Part shown: one piece after another, positions 11,606-21,326 of the stretch
Layout: every line of letters starts with the position of its first letter
How positions within the stretch are numbered: position 1 is the first letter of the stretch
From: Bidens hawaiensis
Lineage: Eukaryota > Streptophyta > Magnoliopsida > Asterales > Asteraceae
NCBI GenBank assembly: GCA_021521415.1
Contig: JAIQDT010007383.1
Coordinates: 1-64,000 of the forward strand
Direction: 5' to 3'
Length of the DNA: 64,000 bases
Notes under the pieces: model-generated
What the model saw: only the letters and a program-made list of their open reading frames with translations
Told to the model about the DNA's origin: nothing
Database searches by the model: none
Made by a program: the position numbers and the translations under genes

Positions 11606-12145
11606 GGGCGTAATGCTCTTTATAACGTAAGATATGAAAGTGAGTTAATACAAAAGAAAGTATGAAAGTATGAATGAAAGAATATAAGTTTATGTGTATT
11701 GTATAGTGTATGATTAACTAGAACTCACTCAGCGTAGCTGACTTTTAGTATGCACGTAGGTGAGTAAGATGAGACAGCTCGCTTGAGGAGACACGTGGCA
11801 CTGAATAAGAGGCTGGCATCGGAAGACTCAAGACGTTTAAGTTTAATGTTTCGTTTATTTTGAAAGAAAAAATGATGTTTTAAGACAAGACGTGTTTTGT
11901 TATGAAATGTTTTATGAAAGCTTTTATATTCCGCGAATGTTTTAATTAACTCTGATATTTAGAACTGCGTTTATGAGTAAATCCAACACGAAAGTAGGGC
12001 TACCGGTAACGGAGCCTTACATATTTTAGCACCACGCACACCAAAAACATTCATTTTATAGTGGGCAAACGAGATATTATAATCGTGGGCAAACGAGATA
12101 AATAACTGCACCACGCACACCAAAAACATTCATTTTATAGTCTAA

Positions 12146-12336
12146 GGGGGTGTTTGGGATTCCATATTTTAGCTCCTTATAGCTTATAACTTATGGGTTA
12201 TAAGTTATAAGGTGTTTGGGAAAATTAGGTGTTGTGAGTATATAAGGTATAAGTTAAAACTTTGTAGCTTATAACTTAATAACTTATGCCTTAAATAAGT
12301 TATAAGGAGGTAAAATAAGGAATCCCAAACACCCCC
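12146..12336. mobile_element. Tourist-like MITE (PIF/Harbinger)
   Basis: 191 bp with terminal inverted repeats GGGGGTGTTTGGGATTCC / GGAATCCCAAACACCCCC and a TAA target duplication at 12143-12145 and 12337-12339. The interior is rich in TTATAACTTATAAG palindromes. The uninterrupted target reads TAGTCTAAAACTAATTG, as in the neighbouring repeat copy near 12521. Confidence 0.88.
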
Positions 12337-13063
12337 TAAAACTAATTGTTGCGTCAATACATAGTCATTCTTAATAGAGAAAAAAAAAACACGCGTACCA
12401 AAACCGTCACGCATAATCTTCATATCTTGACGAGGTCTTAATGTGTATAATCTTGCTTTTGGCATGGTCTTGTACTCATAAGATGAATAACACAGCGTAC
12501 CACGGGTACCAAAACTTACATTTTATAGTCTAAAACTAATTGTTCTAAATTTGGATCAAGTGACCAAACAAAGGCCTTCACGAGGGTTTCAAGAATCAAT
12601 GTTTGCCAATTCTAGAGTTCACGAGAATAGAACAAGTTTTTGAAATTGTGCATAAACTAGGAAGGTTATCTTGGATATGTACTTTGTCCTAAACAAAAAT
12701 CCAAACTTGTAGCTGTCTGCAGGCTATGGTTGGCCCAACTGTCAGATTGTTATGCATATTCAAGATATTAGATTAAATCTATAAAAGGTTAGTGTTGGTG
12801 AAAATTAAAATGGCTCGAGTAAATTATCACAAGATTCATTTAATATCTAGTTTGTCTTTCTAGTATATAGGGTTATTAACTTTGTAGGAAGTCCAAAAAT
12901 AAGAAATAATAAAAAAAATTGTTGGAAATACGTTGAAAAGTTCAGACAGAATACTTCGGTGGGAAATATGTTGGAAAATGTGTTAGAAATGCATTGTAGA
13001 GATTTATCTAATGAGGGTTATTCCTAAAACAACGTGATGTCAGAAATACATCGGAAATTAAAC

Positions 13064-13728
13064 TAGGGTTGACAATTTAGACATGAATACACGAACATAC
13101 ACGATTTTAAGAGGCCATTATCGGGTATGGCTCAGGTTTTGTTTACTAAACAGGTAGACACGAAAAGACTTGTAAATTTTCATATCAAAACAGCTAAAAT
13201 ACCCGTTTACCTGTTAAGTACCCGCTAGTACCTGATTAGATTTTTTTTTAAATAAAAATATAAAATAATACAATATGTTATATACCATAAATAGTATAGT
13301 AAACCCTAAATTTATATACCAAACAATTGGACACGACACACATGCTTCCAATCCAACATAAGCAGATGGCGCACAAACCATTCTCCAATTCTCCCTCTCT
13401 GGATCTTCGGTAGTCTAGTGGTTTCCCTCCACATCTAGAGTAGTCGCAACCCTTCGATTCTCTGGTCTACTTCTCCACATCTTCGATTCTACAGCAGTTC
13501 AGCCTCCTCGTGATTGCAGTGGCACCACCTTCCACCGAACGGCCGAACCCTTATTTGATTCTCAGGTAGGTCCGTGTCTTATCGTGTATATAAGGTATAA
13601 GCAGGTTCATGTTCGGGTTTGGTTCCTTTGTGATACAGGTACACAATAAGTTTTTATGTCGTGCACAAGTATACATGTTTCGTGTTCGTGTCTAATTATT
13701 TACGGATATACATGATATGACAACCTTA
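13064..13728. mobile_element. hAT-type non-autonomous element with a gene-like insert
   Basis: 665 bp between TAGGGTTGACA and TGACAACCTTA (inverted repeat with mismatches), flanked by AATTAAAC and ATTTAAAC (7 of 8 matching). Outer parts hold ACGAACA, GTACCCG and CGGGTA words. The centre (about 13340-13565) is less AT-rich and ends TTGATTCTCAG/GTAGGT, which looks like a captured exon with a donor site; no protein was recognised. Confidence 0.72.
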
Positions 13729-14290
13729 ATTTAAACACTGTTAGCTATGCATTTATGAAGGAAAATGGTGTAGGAGACGTATCCTTTTTCATGTAGTGTA
13801 TGGTTGGTATTTGTGTTTATAAGCATGTGAGTTTGAACATTATTATTTATCAAACATGTTTCAGCACTTCATGTGTGATGATAGTTACCCAAAGTTCTCA
13901 AAAATCAGTTGATGCAATGGTTCTTGTAAAACATTATAATGATGTTAGGTTGTTCATATAATAAGCATTTAGTTAAACTAACACAACGATCCAAAATTAT
14001 ATAACAAAAGGGTTCGAATTATCTAGCACATCAACGTCCAAACATTATTTAACAAATCATTGTTGACAATATATATTTTGATATTGAAAATGCTTATAAA
14101 CAAAAGTAGAGAACCTGAGGTAAATATTTCGGTCATGATACTAAAAAGAAAGAAGAAAAAAAATCAATAATCATTTTATTGAAGATGAGAGTGGCTGTTT
14201 ACCAAGAAACCAAGTTCTATTTTATTAGATTAAAGGGCATCCCAATGCAATATTAGAATCAGTTTACTTTGGGAGCAAGGTAATATTTAG

Positions 14291-14470
14291 CACTACAAGA
14301 ATTTCATCACCGGTCACCCTGTAGCAACGACACCTATAGCAACGTCATTTGTCGTAAGCATAAAAAGGGTTTAGCGATGGCACGCTATAGGATATTTCTC
14401 ACATTTTTGACCAGTTTGACTTTATAGGTATGACATGTTGTCGCTATAGAGGTTCCCGGGGTGGTGGGAA
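14291..14470. mobile_element. CACTA (En/Spm) transposon terminus
   Basis: CACTACAAGAATTTCATC at 14291 matches the conserved CACTA terminal motif. It is followed by subterminal words TAGCAACGACAC, TAGCAACG and TAGCGATGGCACGCTATAGG in both orientations. The matching right end was not found, so this is a fragment or one end of an element whose other end is lost. Confidence 0.6.
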
Positions 14471-15118
14471 AGCTTTGGTGGTAGAACAGAAATCTATACC
14501 ACACCCTCTCTCATTCACATCACGCCTCTCTCTTCTTACAAACACCCAAGAATCTTCTATTTGTGACGCTTTTATATCGTGTGATCTCTAATATGTACGG
14601 AGTGATAAGTTTCATGGTGACGGAAGTATATTATATTGGTTTTAAAGTCAATAAGATATTGCCTTTTGTTGTAGGTTTTGTCTTGATCCACTACTTTACT
14701 CTCTTGATTGAATCTTGGCCCATCCTGCTGCTAAGAGGTCCATTATTCTAAACTTGATCAATAACAGCATTCTAACATTTACAAATATTCTATATCTTTT
14801 TTTATGTTGTTTTAGACTGCCTATCTAGAATTTACATGCATTTAGTCTGTTACAAAGTGACTACAAATTGTTTGTACTTTCATTGTGAGTTTTTGAAGTT
14901 TTGAAGTCGAATCGTGTAACATTCGGTCTTCTCGTACAACTTACTATCGTCTGTTTTTCTCACCATGAGTTCACGAATTTATTCTTTGTTACCTGAGTGG
15001 ACACTTCGAAGGAAGTCAGCCGTCCATGGTGATTTTGAGGCTGTATATTCCTTATGAAATCTCATTTGAAGAAAAGAGAACGATAGATTTTGCTAAGATT
15101 TTATATATATAATCGCAT
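14471..15118. other. Intergenic stretch without a recognisable gene
   Basis: CT-rich near 14510-14560, with a small ORF at 14563-14751 that has no recognised family. The sequence may belong to the CACTA fragment. Confidence 0.35.
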
Positions 15119-15130
15119 CATGTGTCTTAC

Positions 15131-15515
15131 GAAATGCCCTGCTTGCGGTGCGTCCATATAATGTATATATGTGTGAACCCTTGGGTTGGCAAAAGTGAAA
15201 TTGCACTAATTTTGACGTTATTTTACTAATCTCGTGAAAATAACGTTAAAAGTGGCGGAATGTTAATCAGGCATTATGTGGTGGCGTTGATAGCCGAAAG
15301 ACAAGGGTACAGCACCAATCGGCCTGTGTCCTGGTGGTTGAGTGTTATGTGCCTTATGTCCAAGGCTTGATGCAAAACTACTATCGAGCCGGGGGTCTCA
15401 CCGGAAGCAGCCTCTCTATTCCTATGGGGTAGAGGTAAGGCTGTCTACATCTTAGCCTCCTCAGACCCTACCATAGCATTGCTATTGGTGGGATTTACTG
15501 AGTACGATGATGATG
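15131..15515 (+). mobile_element. SINE-like retroposon with 11-bp target duplication
   Basis: ATGTGTCTTAC occurs on both sides (15120-15130 and 15516-15526). Between them, the 3' half carries the widespread plant retroposon core GGTCTCACCGGAAGCAGCCT, GGTAGAGGTAAGGCTGTCTA, CAGACCCTACC and GGTGGGATTTACTGAG, ending in a short (GAT)n tail. A long direct repeat plus a simple 3' tail is what target-primed integration leaves. The 5' part (15131-15290) has no clear Pol III boxes. A related copy lies inverted in the GRP intron at about 44395-44520. Confidence 0.7.
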
Positions 15516-15723
15516 ATGTGTCTTACAAAAAAATACCAAATTTTGGGTGTGAAAATATTTTGAAAAATAGTTTCTAGTAAACTTCGGATGTAAATTAAAC
15601 CAATTCGATAGTTTTGACAGATGGTTTCTTTATGAGTAGTTTTAAACTGTAGAAATTTAATAAAAACAATATAACTAATTGCTATATGAGAATGAGTTTC
15701 ATAATAATCACATTTTTTATAAA

Positions 15724-15893
15724 TGTAATTGTTAAAAAACGATCACACGGAAAGAAAAGAAGAAAGCAGGGAAGAAAAATTTTATTTTATCACAATGAAA
15801 ATTACAAATAACAAGAAACAAGAAAACTATATATATACCCAACTTATATATGCGGTGCATATGTTATACAGGGTATAAACATATGTGCTCGCA
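15724..15893 (-). repeat. 3' LTR of the copia element (170 bp)
   Basis: On the minus strand it starts TGCGAGCACATATG after the purine-rich TTGAGGAGGGA and ends CAATTACA. About 115 bp match the proximal half of the 5' LTR closely (for example GAAAATTACAAATAACAAG in both). An unusually short LTR. Confidence 0.88.
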
Positions 15894-15900
15894 TCCCTCC

Positions 15901-16838
15901 TCAAGTTGAAGGTTGAGAAAGCTCCAACTTGCATAACAACGAGTGAAAATGAGACCCTGATAAGCTCTTAGTAAAAATGACAGTAAGTTGATCATTCGTT
16001 TTGGTATGCTCCAAAGTGATCAGTCCCTCTTGCAACTTTTCACGAACAAAATGACAGTCTATTTCAATGTGTTTAGTTTGCTTACGAAAAACAGAATTCT
16101 TGGCAATATAAATTGCATTTTGACTATCACATTTAAACGTGTCAGAAGTAATATTAGGAACATTGAACTCCGAGAGTAGTCTTGTCAGCCAATCAAGTTC
16201 AACAGTTACCCGTCGAAGAGATCGGTACTTGGCTTCAGCCGAACTCAAAGAAACAGTAGACTGCTTGTTAGATTTCCAAGAAATCGGAGAGCCGCCAAGA
16301 GAAACATAAAAAATCACTGACCGATCGACGAGTATTAAGACACGCAACCATCCGGAGTCACAAAATGCTTGCAGATCAAAGGAAGGATTATTATTAAAAA
16401 AAATAATAATAAAGCTTGAGATAAAGCTCCTTTGACATATAAAAGAGTATGAAGTGTCGCGTTTCAATGAAAAATCCTCGGATCTTGCATGAATTGACTT
16501 AGAAACTGAATAGCAAAAGTAAGATCAGGCTGAGTATGAGTAAGGTAATTAAGTCTGCCAACAAGCTTCATGTATTGTAAAGGGTCGGTCATCAAGAACA
16601 ACTCCCTCATGAGCACAAAGTTGTAAATGATGAGGCAACAGAGAATTTGTGACAGGAAGATTAGAAGTATCAAATTCAGAAAGCATATCTTCAGCGAACT
16701 TTTTTTGACACATGATAACACATTTAGTAGTGTTAAGGACTTCAATACCCAAAAATAATTGACGCTTCCAAAATCCTTGATATTGAAGGTTAAATCCAGG
16801 AAAGTTTTGAGATTATTGATCTCTTCCAAATTGTTCCC
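15901..16838 (-). pseudogene. Copia reverse transcriptase C-terminal part and RNase H (broken)
   Basis: Minus-strand reading resumes after the solo LTR with NLEEINNLKTFLDLTFNIKDFG, a typical copia thumb-region block, then LVGRLNYLTHTQPDLTFAIQ and, in RNase H, WKSNKQSTVSLSSAEAKYRS and a TKHIEIDCHFVREK block. Two or more frameshifts separate these pieces (near 16465 and around 16330-16400). The stop lies next to the purine tract, as expected. Confidence 0.85.
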
Positions 16839-18706
16839 TGTAACATTTTGGATTTTCTAAACTGTATTCGTTTACGTTTAACCCAACCCGGAAACATTTT
16901 AGATATTTATTATTAATCGAAAATCAAATGTTTATAACTATTTAAGTTTCTAATATTCACTTTAGGCCCTTGTACTTTAATTCATGTTTAATTCCTATTT
17001 ATATCATAACTAGTTCAACAAAAGACCAAATCTCAAACTTTAGGGACCAAACTTGCACAAAATGGAATCTCCACACCATTGTGGCCGGAGCACCGTGTGG
17101 GCAACCACCTAACCCCCGTCGCGCGACGCCTTGGCTGAGCTGGTCAGATTGTTTAAACGATTTTGTTTTCTTAATTCGTTTATGGTATAAAATCGACTAT
17201 TTTAGGCACGTTTGAGTAAATTAAGGACCAAGTAAACATATTTTAACTAAGATACAAGTTCTAATTCTTTTCCCCTGCCCAAGATCAGATCATTATGAAT
17301 AATTCGATGATTCTTTCCTTTAAACCATATATTCTTGCTTAAACAAGTAAAAAGCCCATAAATAGTTCGGTTTTGCTATTCTTATATAAAGAAGCCTCAT
17401 AATCTCTGCCACAAAACTTCCTCATACCTTAATATACCTTCTCCAGCCGTCCTACCCGCTTTTCATCATCATTCATCTTGGTTTTTGCTTAGTTGGTTGA
17501 AGACATACTCTTAAACGTTTAACTTTGCATGCGTGTGGATCATTGACTCGTCATATCTCTTGATTCTTTCACTTTCCGGGTAAGTTGTAAACTGTAAAAT
17601 CATTCATATACATTCCCTAGTCAATAACCTTCAATCAATTTCGGTGGTTGAAGGGTGTTGACTGGTCAATTCGTCTAAAACTCGTTAAAGGGCAAATCAG
17701 TCAACAAGTTTGACTTTACGTTTTCTCATACTTCTAGTCGGATTCAATATTCGGTCCAGTAGACTTTTATTCTTGTAACAAAATTTTGAGTCTACTAACC
17801 AAAACCCGACTTCCGACTCGCTGTTCGGATTTTGGTCAATACTAGCTCGCTTAAATCTTAAAACAAACATAACTTGAATTCTAAACGTCCGTTTGGATTG
17901 ATTCCAGCGAAAACGAGTTCGTTTTTATTTATATTATCATATCCTAAAGTCTCAAATTCTGAATTGTTTATATCGTTTGACATGTAGTGGACGACTCACT
18001 TATTTGTTAGCTCGCCTATTCGTATTTACATTCATTTGTCATTAATCTAAGGTGAGTTTATAATTCCCCTATTTAACTAAGTTTTCTAAACGTTTTGGGG
18101 ACATATACGTACCTATTCGTATTTCATACTATATATATATATATATCAAACAAATGCATACATGTAATTGTAAGTGACTTAATCAAATATACGTGTTACA
18201 TGTTTACTGGTGTTAATATTCATTCATTCATATATTGTATTAATTATTCATTCATTCGTATATTCAGAGGGGTCCATCGTATTCCCATGTATTGGGTGTT
18301 CATGCTATTGACCAACGCCCGATTCGCTTGGCAACGGTCTACATACTTGTTTATGGTTTGATTGCATTTACCGCTTTTATCACGTTATGCTTATTTATAT
18401 TGACATGCAAAAATGGTGATATTCTCACTCAACTTTATGTTGACAAACTCTGTTTTCTAATATATGCAGGTTGCTTGAATTGAAGTTTGGATATTTAGTC
18501 AGGACCATAGATTTTGAATGAAGACAATCGTTAAATCACGTTTATAATCACTTATTTGAACTGATTTGTAATAATTGAAAACTTGTGTATATATTTGAAA
18601 TAAAATAATTAAATAGATATTGTCACTTTATTATCATGATAGTATCTTCGAGCTGTGAGCAATCGGATCACGCCCCGGCATTTCCGTCTTAGGTTGGGGT
18701 GTGACA
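16839..18706. mobile_element. Solo LTR (Ty3/gypsy-like) inserted in the copia RT
   Basis: 1868 bp starting TGTAACATTTTGG and ending GGTTGGGGTGTGACA. The flanks are TTCCC and TTGCC (4 of 5 identical). The copia RT reading is continuous across it (TGN before, NLEEI after), which fixes both borders. Only LTR-type sequence is present, so the internal part was lost by LTR-LTR recombination. Confidence 0.85.
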
Positions 18707-18738
18707 TTGCCAGTAAGTAATGTGTCATTGGCATAAAC
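18707..18738 (-). pseudogene. 32-bp remnant of the copia RT catalytic motif between two insertions
   Basis: The minus strand encodes VYANDTLLTG, the equivalent of the copia YVDD-ILLTG active-site strand, with the first Asp lost. It is the only copia DNA left between the solo LTR (ends 18706) and the young gypsy element (starts 18739), and it contains the target duplications of both. Confidence 0.88.
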
Positions 18739-19059
18739 TGTGACATCTGCCCTGATCCGACCCGACCCAGGTACCCGTTTCTCTGACCCGATCTCTTTCT
18801 TTTATGATTTAATATTTATTTATACTTATACTTTATTTTTTAATAATAATAATATGTATTTTCCTTCCCGCCTCTTTCTCTCTCTTTTTCTTTCCGCCGT
18901 CCCGTCCCTCTCCTTTTCTCTCTTTCCGCCTTCTTTTCCCTCTTGTCGCCGTCCCGCCCTTAAGCCTTGTTTCAGGTTGTCTGCGCAGCTCCACGCGCCA
19001 GACTCCCTTACAAGGAATCCTGCGTGAAGACCATCTGTTCCTGCGATACGCGAGACGAA

Positions 19060-19230
19060 CTCTTCTCGCAGCGCGCTAAGAATTGTAGTTCATCCCTCGA
19101 CGCGCGAAGAATTATAGTTCTTCCCGCGGCGCGCTAGGAATCTTAGTTCCTCCCGCGGCGCGCTAAGAAATGTGATTCTTCCCGCGGCGCGTTTAGAAAT
19201 GTAGTTCTTTCCGCGACGCGTTAAGGTTGT
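19060..19230 (+). repeat. GC-rich ~38-bp repeat array inside the LTR
   Basis: Five units with the core TTCTTCCCGCGGCGCGCTA and a spacer AGAAATGTAG-like sequence. The identical array is at about 26293-26463 in the right LTR. CCGCGG and GCGCGC make each unit self-complementary and CpG-rich. Confidence 0.8.
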
Positions 19231-19662
19231 TTCTGTCTGCCTTCGCGCTCGCGCTCTCTTGACCTTCTGTGTCTGCCTTCGCGCCTTAGCCTTCTCGCGC
19301 TAAACCCTTTGAGTTTTCTTCTGTTTAATCTAGCCGTTTGCTTTTGTGTTGTCTTATCTTTTGTGCTGTTGACCTAATCTGCTTTATGTCTGAAAAGTTA
19401 CTTTCGGCGCAGCATGCGCGCCAACCCCATTGGTTGGCAGAAAAAGTGACTGACATAATCTTTTGAGATCTGCTTTTGCCATGCTTGACCAGTACCTTTA
19501 TCTGAACTGCCCATGCCTTTTTACTGTTCCCTGACAGCTTTATCTTGCCCCCTGCAGCTGCCATATCTTTTGATATCTTTTGTTATCTTTTGTTTTGTCT
19601 TGTTCTGTTTGTCTTGGAACCTTTTCCCCCTTTTTCTGGATTTATGTCTCCTAGGGTTTTCC

Positions 19663-19670
19663 TATAAATA
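19663..19670 (+). promoter_or_regulatory. TATA box in the 5' LTR
   Basis: TATAAATA follows CTAGGGTTTTCC and precedes AACACTACACACACAAACAC, a typical plant promoter and leader composition. The copy in the right LTR is at 26895-26902 and could drive read-out into the flank. Confidence 0.6.
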
Positions 19671-20675
19671 ATAGTATTATTTTTCTTAACACTACACACA
19701 CAAACACTTAATCTCTCCTGTTTTCCTTGCTCTCTCTGCCGCCTCCTCTCTGCCTCCGTCTTCCTCTCCGTTCTGCCTTGCTTTTCCGGTAATATATATA
19801 TATTATATATTAAATATGCTAACTTATAATCAAGACTTAAAACAGATCGTTAAAACAATAATCTTTAATTATAGGTTAACTTGTGCTTGTTTAAAGTTGG
19901 TTCTTGCTTTATCTTACACCGCATCGTTTATCAAGTGAGTAATCTCGTACCTAATCCCTTTTTATTTTTAATGTTTTGGGATGTTCATGTGTTCATACAA
20001 ACTTAGAGTCTTAAACTTGTTTATGAACTTTAGTCGCGCAGTATCCCATGTGTTGAGGACGTTTACTTGGCTGTTTATTTGTATGTGTGTATCATTAACC
20101 GCTTTGTTCGGCCTATTCCGAAGTTTTCATGGATCCATTAGATGAACACGGGAGACCTATCGTTTACGGTTTTCTTGTTTTACACTTGCACAGATGTTTT
20201 CTCGTTTTTGTGCTCAATTGGGAGCACGGATTGAACTATGAACTATGAGCTATGATCTATTTAGGCTTGATCACAATCTGATTGCACCCTTGTTAAACAC
20301 CAGACATACACGTGTTGCGCGCAGATTTATTATTATCTATGTATTGTATTAAACTTGATTTCTCACCAGCACGCAAGTGTTTGACGTTTATTTTAACACA
20401 TGTTCAGGTTTGCAGTAGCTGTTTTGGAGCTTGTGGACACATAGGACGTTTTTACTTTTGGACCTAGATTAAAATGTATCAAGACAAGTTATTGCTGTTC
20501 AAATATTTTGATTTATAATATATTGATTTATGATGATTTATGTTATCTTACTTTTACTTTGCGCGTGCGCGAATGAATGTATTTATTAAATATTGACACC
20601 CAATAGTGTCACGAGTAATGAAACAATATGTGGCGCCCCGATGTATAATCCGCCTTTGGTCGGGGTGTTACCGAT

Positions 20676-20687
20676 TGGTATCAGAGC
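20676..20687 (+). other. Primer-binding site (tRNA-iMet) of the Tekay-type element
   Basis: TGGTATCAGAGC lies 3 bp after the end of the 5' LTR and is complementary to the 3' end of plant initiator methionine tRNA, the usual primer in this lineage. Confidence 0.9.
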
Positions 20688-21326
20688 TCGTTGACTTTAG
20701 GATAGGTGGTTAGACGTAACGGCCTAGAATACCTAAGAGTCCCTTCTCGCGCATGAGAGAAATCTCATGTTTGCGCGCTTATTGTTAATTACTCGTTATT
20801 TATGAATATGCTCGCGCTTGCGCAGTATATGATTTTATGTTCTATTTCGCGATATTTCGATTTTTGTTGACTTTCGATTTTTATTGATTTTTCTTACATA
20901 TTCGTTGGTTGGGTTTGAAAATCCGAAAAGTCATGGTGATACATGAATAGTTGATTTTCAATTTCCATTTACGATTATGTTCTGAGGTTGGAGACTTGAA
21001 AAGTCATGGTGATACATGAATTGTCACTCTCCAATACTCATTTTCTTGTATATTTTATATTGAAGATTGAAAAGTCATGGTGATACATGAATCGTCAATC
21101 TCCAATACTCATTTGCTCGTATATTTTAAATTGGGAATTCGGAAAGTCATGGTGATACATGAATTGTCGATTCTTGATTCGAATTTGTTACCTTTATTAA
21201 GTCTGCAATTAGGGTCATTTATTTTACTTTAACTTTTGATAGTATCTAACTCCGTGAAACCAAGCTTTTCGAGGTTATGCCTTGTGCTAAAACCAAGATA
21301 TTAACTAAAATTAAATTTTTTTTAGA
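20688..21326 (+). repeat. Untranslated leader with four ~72-bp repeats
   Basis: AAAGTCATGGTGATACATGA occurs four times (about 20926, 20998, 21070 and 21142), each with a following TTGT/TCAATCTCC-like arm that pairs with the preceding GGAGACTTGAAAA or GAAGATTGAAAA. It lies between the primer-binding site and gag, where packaging signals are expected; that role is inference. Confidence 0.7.

Larger units (their letters stand above)
9933..12021 (+). mobile_element. Probable solo LTR (Ty3/gypsy-like), ~2.1 kb
   Basis: It starts TGTAACATCC and ends GGAGCCTTACA, i.e. TG...CA, and interrupts the tandem repeat around it. Inside it has a promoter-like GATATAAATATCCCC (about 10088) followed by a leader with CACACACACACA, two minisatellites and the ACTCACTCAGCG motif (about 11722), a layout seen in long gypsy LTRs. 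The flanking pentamers are TGCTT and TATTT, only a partial match, so the target duplication is not proven. There are no protein remains. Confidence 0.6.
18739..20672 (+). repeat. 5' LTR of the Tekay-type element (1934 bp)
   Basis: It begins TGTGACATCTGCCC and ends GGTCGGGGTGTTACC. The terminal A seen in the right LTR is C here. It includes a C/T-rich block, a GC-rich 37-bp repeat array (about 19060-19230), a TATA box and a presumed transcription start before a (CA)-rich leader. Confidence 0.93.

Noticed and set aside
11248..11613. 121-codon frame with repeated GYRALIILEE-type units
   Set aside because: The 33-bp minisatellite has a period divisible by three, so it stays open without coding.
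19325..19564. 79-codon minus frame present twice, identical in both LTRs (also 26557-26796)
   Set aside because: Identity follows from the LTRs being recent copies; no start context, promoter or known family.
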